From: Sinobacterium caligoides
GTDB lineage: Bacteria > Pseudomonadota > Gammaproteobacteria > Pseudomonadales > Sinobacteriaceae
Direction of reading: 5' to 3'
NCBI RefSeq assembly: GCF_003752585.1
Contig: NZ_RKHR01000006.1
Location: 248,001 to 312,000, forward strand
DNA length: 64,000 nt
In this document: one piece after another, positions 1 through 12,064 of the stretch
How positions within the stretch are numbered: position 1 is the first letter of the stretch
Layout: each line of letters begins with the position of its first letter
Notes under the pieces: generated by a model
Databases searched by the model: none
What the model was told of the DNA's origin: nothing
The model's input: only the letters and a program-made list of their open reading frames with translations
Made by a program: the position numbers and the translations under genes

Positions 1-1344
1 GTTACCGGCCTGGTCGAGTGGCCCGTCGCCCTCACCGGTCAGTTCGACCAGCGCTTCCTCAGCGTGCCCCGGGAGGCGCTGATCTCCTCGATGGCCGAGC
101 ACCAGAAGTATTTCCACGTCGAAGATGAGCAGGGCCAGCTACTGCCCAACTTCATCTTCCTCGCCAACCTCGCCTCCAACGATCCGGCCCAGGTGATCAA
201 CGGTAACGAGCGCGTTATTCGCCCTCGCCTCGCCGACGCCGCCTTCTTCTTCGAGACCGATAAGAAGTCATCGCAGGCCGCCCGTTGTGAACGCCTGAAG
301 CCGATCGTGTTTCAGGCGCAGCTAGGCAGTGTCTGGGAGAAGAGCCAGCGCATCGCCGGCCTCGCCGCCACCATCGCCGAGTTGATCGGCGGCAACCGCG
401 ACGACGCCGAGCGCGCCGGTCAACTCTGTAAGGCCGATCTAGTCAGCGAGATGGTCACCGAGTTCTCCGACATGCAGGGCATCGCCGGTTACCACTACGC
501 GCTAGCCGAGGGCGAGAACCAGGAAGTGGCCATGGCGATGGTCGAGCAATACCTGCCCAAGGGCGCCAGCCCGGCACTGCCGACCACCCTCACCGGCTGC
601 GCCGTCGCCCTCGCCGACCGCCTCGATTCGCTAGTCGGTATCTTCGGCATCAACCAGCCACCGACGGGCTCGAAAGACCCCTTCGCACTGCGTCGTGCCG
701 CCCTCGGGGTGATTCGCATCATCGCCGAACACGGCTTCCTCAACATCGACCTGTGCAAGCTGATCGAGCAGGCGGTTGCCCAATACGGCGATAAGCTGGC
801 CAACGCCAACACCGCCGCCGACGTCAACGCCTTCATCTTCGACCGCTACCGCGCCATCAACCAAGATGCCGGCATCAGCACCGAGACGGTGATCGCGGTA
901 CAGAACGTATTGCAGCAACCCGGCCAGGTACACAACTGCGCCGACTTCGCGCTGCGCATCGACGCGGTCGAGGCGTTCCGTCAACTTGAGCAGGCCGACG
1001 CGCTGGCCAGTGCCAACAAGCGAGTGAAGAACATCCTCGCCAAGCAGGCCAGCGACAACAGCAGCACCGCCATCGACAGTGCCCTGCTCAGCGATGCCTC
1101 GGAGCAGGCGCTGAATGCCACCCTGGCCGAGCTGGCGACGCAGATCCCCGGTCTCTGTGCCGAGCGTCAGTACAGCGAGGCGCTACAGCGTCTAGCGGCA
1201 CTGAAAGAGCCCGTCGATAGCTTCTTCGAATCGGTAATGGTGATGGACGAGGACGCCGCCGTGCGCACTAACCGCATCAACCTGCTGCGTCAGCTGACTG
1301 CGCTGTTCGCACAGATCGCCGACATCTCTGAGCTACAAGGGTAG
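1..1344 (+). CDS. glyS: Glycine--tRNA ligase beta subunit (C-terminal part)
   Basis: The beta subunit of heterotetrameric glycyl-tRNA synthetase charges tRNA-Gly together with GlyQ in the cytoplasm. The frame is open from base 1, so the gene enters from the left; 447 residues are visible of a family length near 690. Family landmarks include EHQKYF near the start, an FLANL segment and a GSKDPFALRRAALG segment followed by an all-alpha C-terminal anticodon-binding region. It is followed after 8 bp by gmhB and probably forms one transcription unit with gmhB and plsC, the order known from Pseudomonas. Codons end mostly in C, as expected for a plus-strand gene left of the origin. The identification is firm; the gene is truncated only by the window edge. 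Confidence 0.95.
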   Translation, partial: VTGLVEWPVALTGQFDQRFLSVPREALISSMAEHQKYFHVEDEQGQLLPNFIFLANLASNDPAQVINGNERVIRPRLADAAFFFETDKKSSQAARCERLKPIVFQAQLGSVWEKSQRIAGLAATIAELIGGNRDDAERAGQLCKADLVSEMVTEFSDMQGIAGYHYALAEGENQEVAMAMVEQYLPKGASPALPTTLTGCAVALADRLDSLVGIFGINQPPTGSKDPFALRRAALGVIRIIAEHGFLNIDLCKLIEQAVAQYGDKLANANTAADVNAFIFDRYRAINQDAGISTETVIAVQNVLQQPGQVHNCADFALRIDAVEAFRQLEQADALASANKRVKNILAKQASDNSSTAIDSALLSDASEQALNATLAELATQIPGLCAERQYSEALQRLAALKEPVDSFFESVMVMDEDAAVRTNRINLLRQLTALFAQIADISELQG

Positions 1345-1352
1345 GCGGCGCG

Positions 1353-1958
1353 GTGTTCGATTGCAGCTCACTGGGCATCCCCAAGGCGGTCATTCTCGAC
1401 CGCGACGGGGTGATTAACCAGGACAGCGACGACTACGTACGCACGGTCGATCAGTGGCAGCCCATCGCCGGCAGTATCGAGGCGATCGGGCGGCTCTGTG
1501 ACGCCGGCTACCAGGTCTATATCGCCACCAACCAGTCCGGCATCGGCCGCGGCTACTACGATCTCGACGAACTACACGCCATGCATCGCAAGATGCAGGC
1601 GCTACTCGATGCCGTCGGTGGCCACATCGCCGCCATCGAGTTCTGCCCCCACACCCCGGACGTCAACTGCGACTGTCGCAAGCCGCTGGCCGGGATGATC
1701 GTCAACATCGAGCAACACATGGGCTGTAGTGCCCGTGGTGTGCCGATGGTGGGGGATAGCCTACGCGACCTAGAGGCAGGCATGCTGCGGGGCTGCACAC
1801 CGGTGTTAGTTAAGACCGGCAAGGGCGAACGTACTCTCAAAAAGATTGCCCAGGACCCACTGTGGACGGGACTGACAATCTGCGATGACCTCAACGCGGT
1901 CGTCGACCAAATTCTTTCAGGTGAACTTTATGAACAGGCCAGTAACACTCGGGCTTAA
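1353..1958 (+). CDS. gmhB: D-glycero-beta-D-manno-heptose 1,7-bisphosphate 7-phosphatase
   Basis: This HAD-superfamily phosphatase removes the 7-phosphate from heptose bisphosphate in the ADP-heptose pathway for the LPS inner core. The 201-residue protein has the catalytic LDRDGVIN motif (Asp16 and Asp18), the ATNQSGIGRGYY segment and the zinc-binding pattern CPHTPDVNCDCRKP that separates GmhB from histidinol-phosphatase relatives. The MVGDS segment supplies the late acidic motif. The start is GTG, 8 bp after the glyS stop. The 3' end overlaps plsC by 29 bp, suggesting translational coupling. Role and family are well supported. Confidence 0.93.
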   Translation: MFDCSSLGIPKAVILDRDGVINQDSDDYVRTVDQWQPIAGSIEAIGRLCDAGYQVYIATNQSGIGRGYYDLDELHAMHRKMQALLDAVGGHIAAIEFCPHTPDVNCDCRKPLAGMIVNIEQHMGCSARGVPMVGDSLRDLEAGMLRGCTPVLVKTGKGERTLKKIAQDPLWTGLTICDDLNAVVDQILSGELYEQASNTRA

Positions 1959-2670
1959 ACTGCGCGCGATTCTCTTCTACATCGGCTACGGCATCAGCGC
2001 TTTCTGGTTTGGCACGACCGGGATGATCTTCTTCGGGCTGCTACCCTTCAGCATTCGCAGTAAGTACCTACTGCTATGGAATCGCTTCATCTGCTGGTGG
2101 TTGAAGGTGACCTGTGGCATTCGCTACGAGATCAAAGGCCTCGACAATATCGCTGCTGATGGCCCACGCGTGGTGCTCGCCAAACACCAGAGCTCGCTGG
2201 AGACGATCTATCTACAGCTGCTGTTCCAGCCGCTGTCGACGACGCTCAAGCGCGAGCTGCTGCGCATCCCCGGCTTCGGTTGGGGGCTCAGCCTGCTGAA
2301 GCCGATCGCCATCGACCGCGGTAACCCACGCCAGGCGATCCGTCAGGTGATGGAGAAGGGCAAGGCGCGCCTCGCCGAGGGCATCTCGGTGTTAATCTTC
2401 CCCGAGGGCACGCGTATCTTACCCGGCAAGAGCGGCAAACACGCCAAGAGCGGTGCCGCCCTCGCCGTTGCCGCCGAGGTGGCCGTCATTCCGGTCGCCC
2501 ACAACGCCGGCGAGTTCTGGCCCAGCGAGGGGCTGGCGAAATTCCCCGGCACCGTCACGCTGTCCATCGGTGAGAAGATCGACAGCGCTGGCAAGACCGC
2601 CGAGCAGTTAAAGGAAGAGGTAAAGAACTGGATCGAGAGCGAGTGTGAGCTGATCTCGACGCTGAACTAA
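1930..2670 (+). CDS. plsC: 1-acyl-sn-glycerol-3-phosphate acyltransferase
   Basis: PlsC-type lysophosphatidate acyltransferase makes phosphatidic acid at the inner membrane. The start chosen is the ATG at 1930, preceded by AGGTGA; a longer in-frame reading from 1885 has no membrane-like leader and lies inside gmhB. The 246-residue protein begins with two hydrophobic segments (about residues 12-50), then the acyltransferase block KHQSSLE (an H-X4-D/E motif with Glu in place of the usual Asp) and FPEGTR. It is the last gene of the glyS-gmhB-plsC unit and is convergent with the Lrp-type regulator 22 bp downstream. It could be an acyltransferase with other acyl acceptors, but the synteny matches the Pseudomonas lptA/plsC position. 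Confidence 0.88.
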   Translation: MNRPVTLGLKLRAILFYIGYGISAFWFGTTGMIFFGLLPFSIRSKYLLLWNRFICWWLKVTCGIRYEIKGLDNIAADGPRVVLAKHQSSLETIYLQLLFQPLSTTLKRELLRIPGFGWGLSLLKPIAIDRGNPRQAIRQVMEKGKARLAEGISVLIFPEGTRILPGKSGKHAKSGAALAVAAEVAVIPVAHNAGEFWPSEGLAKFPGTVTLSIGEKIDSAGKTAEQLKEEVKNWIESECELISTLN

Positions 2671-2692
2671 CGCGTCGAGCGAGAAAGCCCGA

Positions 2693-3160
2693 CTAGAGGG
2701 GCAGCGCCGTGGTGTATTTAATCGTCTCCATGGCGAAGCTCGAGGTCACCTTGGTGACACCATCGAGCTGCTCCATCAGCCGCTTGTAGAAGCGGTCGAA
2801 GGAATGGATATCCTTCACCTGCACCCGCAGCATGTAATCGAACTCCCCGGTCATCCGATACACCTCCATCACCTCGTCAAACTTCTCCACCACGCTATTG
2901 AATTCGTTCATCCACTTGGCGCTGTGGTTGACGATCGACAGCGTCATGAAGATCGACGTCGGCAGGCTGACCTGTTCCGGGTTCAGTAGTGCCACCCGCT
3001 TGACGATCACCCCCTCATCCTCCAGCCGCTTGACGCGCTTCCAACACGGCGTGGTCGACAGATTCACACGCTCGGCCAAGACCGAGAGAGAGATGGTTGC
3101 ATCGGCCTGCAAATAGGAAAGTATTTTTTTGTCTTTCGTATCGAGAGAAACCATTTTCAT
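2693..3160 (-). CDS. Lrp/AsnC-family transcriptional regulator
   Basis: Feast/famine regulator of 155 residues. An N-terminal winged helix-turn-helix (about residues 8-55, with LSVLAERVNLSTTPCWKR as the recognition region) is followed by a RAM ligand-binding domain (about 70-150). It is divergent from a LysE-family exporter with a 137-bp spacer, the usual layout for an Lrp-type regulator that controls amino acid export in response to the amino acid. Target and effector are therefore inferred, not seen. A second in-frame Met lies two codons inside, so the start is uncertain by 6 bp. It is not Lrp itself by length or context alone; it could equally be a BkdR- or LysG-like paralogue. Confidence 0.85.
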   Translation of the reverse strand: MKMVSLDTKDKKILSYLQADATISLSVLAERVNLSTTPCWKRVKRLEDEGVIVKRVALLNPEQVSLPTSIFMTLSIVNHSAKWMNEFNSVVEKFDEVMEVYRMTGEFDYMLRVQVKDIHSFDRFYKRLMEQLDGVTKVTSSFAMETIKYTTALPL

Positions 3161-3297
3161 CTACTCAAGCTAGTTAGAAATTTTTCCCAATAATACACCG
3201 ATTGCCCTCTATTTAAAGAATCTTTTTCTCGTCCGACAGGCATAGAATTGCACCATACAGCCACAAGCTTTCTAACAATAAAATAGAGACTGCACCC

Positions 3298-3915
3298 ATG
3301 TTAACCTTCGCCAGCTTAACAACGCTTTTCGCCGCCGCGACCTTCTCGTTCGTCGCCTCCATCGCACCGGGCATCAACACCCTGTTGCTGGCAAACTCCG
3401 GCGCTAACTTCGGCATTAACAGAACCCTACCGCTGTTGCTCGGCTGCAACATCGGCCTGTTTATCATGCTGCTGCTGGTCACCTGCGGTGCCGGTCAACT
3501 GTTCGAAATCTATCCCTGGCTGAACCATGTGTTGCTCTATCTTTGCACCGGCTACCTGCTCTACCTCGGTTACCAGCTCACCTTCGGCAGCAGCGCCAAG
3601 GCAGATGACGAAGCCACCACCGTCAAAACACCCATCGGTTTTCTGCAAGGCGCTTTCATCCAGGCGATTAATCCCGGTATCTGGATGCTCGCCGTCGCCT
3701 CCATGGGCTTTGCCAGCCAGGTCGGCAGCGGCCTCTCCGCCGGCCTGATTATCTGTACCATCGTTACCCTCGCCAACCTCCCTGCCATCGGCATCTGGGC
3801 TGTATCAGGCAGCAGCATCAACAAGCTACTACAGTGTCCACGCCGCCAGCATCAATTCAATATGGTACTCAGCGTGCTCACCCTGCTCACCATTCCGATG
3901 CTGTGGTTAAACTAA
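3298..3915 (+). CDS. LysE/RhtB-family amino acid exporter
   Basis: Integral membrane exporter of 205 residues with about six hydrophobic segments. The N-terminal pattern ASIAPGINTLLLANSGANFG is characteristic of the LysE/RhtB family, whose members export amino acids such as threonine, homoserine, lysine or leucine. The specificity cannot be read from the sequence. It faces the Lrp-type regulator, which probably controls it. A clean intrinsic terminator follows 25 bp after the stop codon, so the gene is monocistronic. Confidence 0.85.
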   Translation: MLTFASLTTLFAAATFSFVASIAPGINTLLLANSGANFGINRTLPLLLGCNIGLFIMLLLVTCGAGQLFEIYPWLNHVLLYLCTGYLLYLGYQLTFGSSAKADDEATTVKTPIGFLQGAFIQAINPGIWMLAVASMGFASQVGSGLSAGLIICTIVTLANLPAIGIWAVSGSSINKLLQCPRRQHQFNMVLSVLTLLTIPMLWLN

Positions 3916-3938
3916 CAGCTTCATTCTTTTTGGTCCGT

Positions 3939-3968
3939 TTGCCGGCTATATTCGCCGGCTTTTTTTTG
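3939..3968 (+). terminator. Intrinsic terminator after LysE-family gene
   Basis: Two GCCGGC arms (3941-3946 and 3954-3959) enclose a 7-base loop and are followed directly by a run of T (3960-3967). This is a textbook rho-independent terminator for the exporter gene. Confidence 0.85.
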
Positions 3969-4340
3969 CCTGCTCGATCCGTACAGCCTCTCGCTAGCTC
4001 TTCACTACCTGCTTCACTATCTTCCTCACTGTGCTGCTCACAGGGAGCCTGTCAGAGCGGCGAGAAGCCTTATTCGCTGGCCAGGCAGACACTGCCTCGC
4101 ATCACTCAATTAAACCGTTATATCGCAGCGACACAGCCCCTCAGCCAATGCGTTGTTCGCCTACATCGTTGGCCCTCAACGATGTCCCTCGATAAACACT
4201 CATCATTCATCCACCCTGTCCTGGCCAGAGCAACTACGCTGCTTTTCCATCACCCCTTCGTACTTCATAGCTTCATCGTTTCGCTCGTTGTGCGACGCTA
4301 CAGCTTCACAGGTTACGTCGATACTTTTCTTCGGGCACAA
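3969..4340. other. Gene-free stretch between LysE exporter and gyrB
   Basis: About 370 bp between two terminators. Open frames exist on the plus strand, but they have no family resemblance, no good ribosome binding site and a Ser/Leu/Arg-rich low-information composition. The plus strand is rich in C and T. No tRNA, repeat or known regulatory element was recognised. Confidence 0.6.
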
Positions 4341-4370
4341 AAAAGGCCGCTATTTAGCGGCCTTTTATTA
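4339..4370. terminator. Bidirectional terminator at the end of gyrB
   Basis: A 12-bp arm AAAAGGCCGCTA (4341-4352) and its complement (4353-4364) form a GC-core hairpin with A and T tails on opposite sides. It can end minus-strand transcription from gyrB (stop at 4408) and any plus-strand transcription arriving from the left. Confidence 0.8.
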
Positions 4371-4407
4371 TTCACTGCCCTAAGGCGGTGATCTCATCTA
4401 CCCCATA

Positions 4408-7936
<3,529 letters not shown>

Positions 7937-7977
7937 CAAAAAACACTCTCGACAAACAACCTAATGATTAACAAGGA

Positions 7978-9093
7978 CTAAAGACGCATCGGCATGATGA
8001 CGTAGAGCGCTTCACTGATACCGTTGGCAACCGACTCCTCGATCTTCGCCGATGTGACCGCGTCGACCAAGGAGAACTTCACCTGCGCACAATTCAATAC
8101 ACTCAACACGTCGAGGATATAGCTAACGTTGAAGCCTATCTCGATAGGTGCACCATTATACTCCAGGCTCACGACCTCTTCGGCCTCTTCCTGCTCCGGG
8201 TTATTGGCGACGATATTTACCGTATCGGTCTCGAATTTTAAGCGTACACCACGGTACTTCTCGTTAGAGAGGATCGCCACACGCGACAGTGCCTGCTTCA
8301 GCTCAGAGCGATCGGCGTTGGCGATGTTGATCGCCCCCTGCGGTAATACACGCTCATAGTCAGGGAACTTACCGTCGACCAGCTTAGTGGTAAAGGTAAA
8401 GGCTTCCGTCTTCGCCCGCAGGTGATTGTCACCCAACACTAGCTCAACACTATCGTCCTCGCTGAGCAGCAGTCGGTTCATCTCCAGCACACCCTTGCGC
8501 GGCAAGATCAATTGGCGGTCGATATCGACCTCCAGACTGCGGTTTAGCGTACACATCGCCAGCCGGTGACCATCGGTAGAAACAGCCTTAAAGGTATTGT
8601 TCTTGATCTCCCAAAGCATGCCGTTGAGGTAGTAACGCACGTCTTGCTGCGCCATCGCAAAAGCCGTGCAATCGATCAAACGCTTCAACTCACCCTGGGT
8701 CAACGAGAACTGCTGGTTGCTCGGCTCATCATCAATGGCAGGGAAGTCGGCCGCAGACAGTGTGGATAAAGTAAAACGGCTACGCCCACTCTTCACAACA
8801 GCACGTTGATTGTCGACGACAAAGCTGATCACAGCACCATCAGGTAACGACTTGCAGATATCCACGAGCTTTTTAGCCGGCACGGTAATCTCACCGGAGA
8901 CTGCCTCGGGGTCCTCAAGTTCAACGCGGCCGACTAATTCAACCTCTAGGTCGGTGCCGGTAAGTGATAACACGCCCTCTTCGAGACGCAGCAGTACATT
9001 AGACAGGATAGGCAGAGTCTGACGGCGCTCTACTACACCAGCAACCAGGTTAAGCGGTTGCAACAAAGCTTCACGGGCAATAGTAAATTTCAT
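7978..9093 (-). CDS. dnaN: DNA polymerase III sliding clamp (beta subunit)
   Basis: The ring-shaped processivity clamp tethers Pol III and many repair proteins to DNA. The 371-residue protein starts MKFTIAREALLQPL and contains the three repeated clamp domains of about 120 residues each. Typical segments are NVLLRLEEG, GRSRFTLSTLSAADFP, SVELVLGDNHLRA and FTTKLVDGKFPDYERVLP, and it ends VIMPMRL. It lies between dnaA (47-bp gap) and recF in the classical initiation cluster. One exact DnaA box (8761-8769) falls inside the gene. Confidence 0.98.
   Translation of the reverse strand: MKFTIAREALLQPLNLVAGVVERRQTLPILSNVLLRLEEGVLSLTGTDLEVELVGRVELEDPEAVSGEITVPAKKLVDICKSLPDGAVISFVVDNQRAVVKSGRSRFTLSTLSAADFPAIDDEPSNQQFSLTQGELKRLIDCTAFAMAQQDVRYYLNGMLWEIKNNTFKAVSTDGHRLAMCTLNRSLEVDIDRQLILPRKGVLEMNRLLLSEDDSVELVLGDNHLRAKTEAFTFTTKLVDGKFPDYERVLPQGAINIANADRSELKQALSRVAILSNEKYRGVRLKFETDTVNIVANNPEQEEAEEVVSLEYNGAPIEIGFNVSYILDVLSVLNCAQVKFSLVDAVTSAKIEESVANGISEALYVIMPMRL
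8761..8769 (-). promoter_or_regulatory. DnaA box within dnaN
   Basis: TGTGGATAA, the reverse complement of TTATCCACA, is an exact strong-type DnaA box. Other exact copies occur elsewhere in the window inside unrelated genes (32386-32394 and 48243-48251), so this one may be coincidental. Confidence 0.4.
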
Positions 9094-9140
9094 GAGTCTG
9101 TTTAAAATCCTCTAAAATATAGTATGTTATGAGTGCTAAA

Positions 9141-10757
9141 TTAAGTTGTTAGCGAACGTAATAAGTTTTGGTAGTCTTCACGAATGTCGTTATCAGACCC
9201 TCGTAATTCCTTAATTTTGCGACAGGCGTGTAGCACCGTCGTATGGTCTCGGCCGCCGAAGGCGTCACCGATCTCCGGCAACGAGTGATTGGTCAACTCC
9301 TTCGACAGCGACATCGCCACCTGACGTGGCCTCGCGATCGAACGTGTTCGCCGCTTCGACAATAGGTCGGCAATCTTAATCTTGTAATACTCGACCACGG
9401 TGCGCTGAATGTTATCGATACTGACCTGCTTGTCCTGCAGCGCCAGCAAGTCCTTCAACGACTCCTTGATCAAGCTAATATCAATCTTGCGCGCGGTGAA
9501 ATGCGCATTGGCGATGACACGCTTCAGCGCCCCCTCCAGCTCGCGTACATTAGAGCGGATCCGCTGCGCGATAAAGAAGGCAGCATCAGGGGGGAGATCG
9601 ACATTGGCCTGCTCGGCCTTCTTCATCAGGATCGCCACCCGCGTCTCTAACTCAGGCGGCTCGACCGCGACGGTTAAGCCCCAGCCAAAGCGTGATTTCA
9701 GCCGCTCTTCCAGGCCCTTTATCTCCTTCGGGTAGCGATCACAAGTCAGAATCATCTGCTGACCACCTTCAAGTAAAGCATTGAAAGTATGGAAGAATTC
9801 TTCTTGTGAACGTTCCTTGCCGGCAAAGAATTGAATGTCGTCAATCAACAGTGCATCGACCGAACGATAGAAGCGTTTGAACTCACTAATCGCATTGAGC
9901 TGCAGCGCCTTCACCATATCGGCAACGAAGCGCTCTGAGTTTAAGTAGACAATCTTGGCATCCGGATTCTTTGCCACCAACGCATTGCCGACCGCGTGCA
10001 TCAAGTGCGTCTTACCCAGACCAACGCCACCATAAAGGAATAGTGGGTTGTAGGAGCCGCCGGGGTTCTCCGCGACCTGAGAGGCGGCAGCACGAGCCAA
10101 CTGATTCGACTTACCCTCGACAAAAGTATCGAAGGTGTAGTGATCGACTAAGTGACTCTTGTGCTTGATGCCACCCTCGACCTCTACTTTGCGCCCCCCC
10201 GTCTTCGACTGAGTGATAATGCTCGGCGCTACGGGCATAGGGATCGTATCAGCAGCACCAGGCGGTGCCTCAAACAGCTGCCCCTGCTGTACCGCCACCT
10301 CAGCGACGGTCTCCGCAGGCGCAGGGTTGAGCTGATGGCGACGCACCGGGGTTGGCGGCTTTGGCGAATGCGTCGGCGCGACAGGTACAGCCTCAGGCTC
10401 CACTGACGCCATCGGTTGCTCTGTACTGTAACTGGGCTCCGTACGACTAAACTGACGGCTAGTGCGCGTGGTGCGACGACGACGACGTCCGGTAAACTTG
10501 GGCATCACCGCCGCCTGCCCACCGACCTCGACCATCACCGTGGTAATGACTCCGCCACTGACATCACGGATCAACTCGCTGATGCGGTTTAAGAAACGAT
10601 CACCCACCCACTCCTTGATAAAGCGGTTAGGCGCCAGCAGACAGAGTGTGTTCTCTGTCGTCTCCACCTGAAGCGGTTTTATCCAGGTATTGAACTGTTG
10701 TGCTGATAACTCTTCATGCAGCACAGAAAGGCTTTTCTGCCAAATATCTACAGGCAA
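9141..10757 (-). CDS. dnaA: Chromosomal replication initiator protein DnaA
   Basis: AAA+ initiator that binds DnaA boxes and melts the origin. Domain I (1-85) opens with [11 protein letters not shown] long Pro/Ala-rich domain II (about 86-200) carries an Arg cluster at 91-95. Domain III has Walker A GGVGLGKT (243-250) and Walker [13 protein letters not shown]. Domain IV has the DNA-binding signature [16 protein letters not shown]. At 538 residues it is longer than the E. coli protein (467), mostly through domain II. The start is a TTG at 10757 behind AAGGGA; no ATG gives the conserved N-terminus. It heads the dnaA-dnaN-recF-gyrB unit. A perfect DnaA box at 10874-10882, about 120 bp upstream, suggests autoregulation. 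Confidence 0.97.
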   Translation of the reverse strand: MPVDIWQKSLSVLHEELSAQQFNTWIKPLQVETTENTLCLLAPNRFIKEWVGDRFLNRISELIRDVSGGVITTVMVEVGGQAAVMPKFTGRRRRRTTRTSRQFSRTEPSYSTEQPMASVEPEAVPVAPTHSPKPPTPVRRHQLNPAPAETVAEVAVQQGQLFEAPPGAADTIPMPVAPSIITQSKTGGRKVEVEGGIKHKSHLVDHYTFDTFVEGKSNQLARAAASQVAENPGGSYNPLFLYGGVGLGKTHLMHAVGNALVAKNPDAKIVYLNSERFVADMVKALQLNAISEFKRFYRSVDALLIDDIQFFAGKERSQEEFFHTFNALLEGGQQMILTCDRYPKEIKGLEERLKSRFGWGLTVAVEPPELETRVAILMKKAEQANVDLPPDAAFFIAQRIRSNVRELEGALKRVIANAHFTARKIDISLIKESLKDLLALQDKQVSIDNIQRTVVEYYKIKIADLLSKRRTRSIARPRQVAMSLSKELTNHSLPEIGDAFGGRDHTTVLHACRKIKELRGSDNDIREDYQNLLRSLTT

Positions 10758-10873
10758 AGTTGTTCCCTTGCGTAATACGGCCTAGACCGAATATTCAAAA
10801 TGTAGATCGACCGCCAACTCGGACGGCAAAGAGACCCAAAACAAGCCCCCTACTTTAGCAAATACACACAACC

Positions 10874-10882
10874 TTATCCACA
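10874..10882 (+). promoter_or_regulatory. DnaA box upstream of dnaA
   Basis: TTATCCACA, an exact strong DnaA box, lies 117 bp upstream of the dnaA start codon. It is a likely site for DnaA autoregulation or origin binding. Confidence 0.75.
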
Positions 10883-11090
10883 ACTATATAACCATACATG
10901 AACAACTATTAAATCAATTAAAAACAAGAACTTATTTGTTTTAGGGAGAAAATGCACAGCACGACATCAAGCCCTCCTGAGCGATGACAACTACCTCTTC
11001 AGCAAGCGCTCTGAAACCGTCAAACTTAGCGCTATTCAGGGTGATGAGTAGCGCTAAAATCACGGCGCATAAATAAAGCGCTCAAATGCA

Positions 11091-11119
11091 TTGAAAAAGA
11101 CAGCTCAATTCAATATAAT
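11091..11119 (+). promoter_or_regulatory. Sigma-70 promoter of rpmH-rnpA
   Basis: TTGAAA (11091-11096), a 17-bp spacer and a perfect TATAAT (11114-11119) make a near-consensus housekeeping promoter. It would give a leader of about 110 nt before rpmH, containing two small hairpins. Confidence 0.8.
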
Positions 11120-11235
11120 TCGCCGTCTTTAAAACCAGCCAGATTTACTGGTTGAAAATTGAACAATGCTTTGTTGGTCGAAACAACAGAAGTTGTTCGT
11201 TGAATCCACCAACTTACTTATAGAAGGGTGACGTC

Positions 11236-11370
11236 ATGAAACGTACTTTTCAACCTAGCGTCTTAAAGCGCAAGCGTACCCACGGTTTCCGTTCACGTAT
11301 GGCTACTAAAAGCGGTCGCGCTTTGATCAACCGTCGTCGTGCTAAAGGCCGTAAGCGCCTAGCTTGCTAA
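11236..11370 (+). CDS. rpmH: Large ribosomal subunit protein bL34
   Basis: Very basic 44-residue ribosomal protein beginning [18 protein letters not shown] and ending KGRKRLAC, the family's full length. The ATG is preceded by GAAGGGTGA. It is co-transcribed with rnpA (20-bp gap) from the promoter at 11091-11119, the universal rpmH-rnpA arrangement. Confidence 0.98.
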   Translation: MKRTFQPSVLKRKRTHGFRSRMATKSGRALINRRRAKGRKRLAC

Positions 11371-11390
11371 GTTGTTGTTGCTGATAAACT

Positions 11391-11771
11391 GTGACTGCCA
11401 ACAGAGATAAATCATTTTGTTTTAGTCGTCAGTTACGTTTACTCACAGCCAATGACTACAAAACTGTTTTCGACGATGCCCAACTAAAAGTGGCCTGCCC
11501 ACAACTGTTGATTCTGGCACGTCGAAACAGTGCTCAACACCCCCGCCTAGGCCTTATCCTCGCCAAGAAAAACATCAAGCAAGCCGTTCAGCGTAATCGC
11601 ATCAAACGACTGCTGCGCGAAAGTTTCCGCCACCAACAACACCATCTACCGGACTACGATATCGTCGTTATGGCCCGCAGAGGACTTGGTGAAATGGAAA
11701 ACGACGCCGTGCATAAGCTGATAGTAAAACAGTGGCAGCGACTCTGTAAGCGCGCCGCCGCCACCTCGTAA
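11391..11771 (+). CDS. rnpA: Ribonuclease P protein component
   Basis: Basic 126-residue protein that assists the RNase P RNA in removing 5' leaders from precursor tRNAs. Seen: [18 protein letters not shown] near the N-terminus, then the RNA-binding RNR-type motif in [18 protein letters not shown]. The start is GTG at 11391. It lies between rpmH and yidD in the conserved cluster. Confidence 0.95.
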   Translation: MTANRDKSFCFSRQLRLLTANDYKTVFDDAQLKVACPQLLILARRNSAQHPRLGLILAKKNIKQAVQRNRIKRLLRESFRHQQHHLPDYDIVVMARRGLGEMENDAVHKLIVKQWQRLCKRAAATS

Positions 11772-11788
11772 GCACACAGGAGAGCGCA

Positions 11789-12064
11789 GTGAAAAGCTTA
11801 GCCCTACTGATTATCCGTTGCTATCGCTACTTTATTAGTCCTTTACTCGGGCCCCGCTGCCGCTTTTATCCCACCTGTTCAGAATATGCCAGCCAGGCGA
11901 TTGTTGATCACGGTGTCCTGAAGGGAAGTTTTTTGACGATTAAACGCCTTTTACGCTGCCACCCATTCCATGAAGGTGGTTGTGACCCAGTTCCACAGGT
12001 AGAATGTTCAACCACCAAAGATAATCCGACCCTAAATTCATCAACCGATCCCAACTCACTATGA
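11789..12064 (+). CDS. yidD: Membrane protein insertion efficiency factor YidD
   Basis: Small membrane-associated protein (91 residues) that helps YidC/Sec insert inner-membrane proteins. It has the hallmark [16 protein letters not shown], with the conserved Cys pair, and [12 protein letters not shown]. The GTG start follows AGGAGAG. Its stop overlaps the yidC start by 4 bp (ATGA), implying translational coupling to the insertase it supports. Confidence 0.94.
   Translation: MKSLALLIIRCYRYFISPLLGPRCRFYPTCSEYASQAIVDHGVLKGSFLTIKRLLRCHPFHEGGCDPVPQVECSTTKDNPTLNSSTDPNSL

Larger units (their letters stand above)
10758..11235. other. dnaA-rpmH intergenic region
   Basis: 478-bp divergent spacer. It contains one exact DnaA box, an AT-rich patch around 10885-10940, four AGCGCT hexamers between 11005 and 11082, a strong rpmH promoter at 11091-11119 and two small leader hairpins. 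The leader hairpins are AACCAG/CTGGTT at 11133-11153 and AACAAC/GTTGTT at 11182-11197. In Pseudomonas this is the oriC position, but only one DnaA box was found here, against four near-consensus boxes in the mnmE-mnmG gap. No gene is visible. Confidence 0.7.

Noticed and set aside
3834-4391. Plus-strand open frames in the LysE-gyrB gap
   Set aside because: The reading starts inside the exporter gene, runs through its terminator and has no family resemblance or ribosome site.
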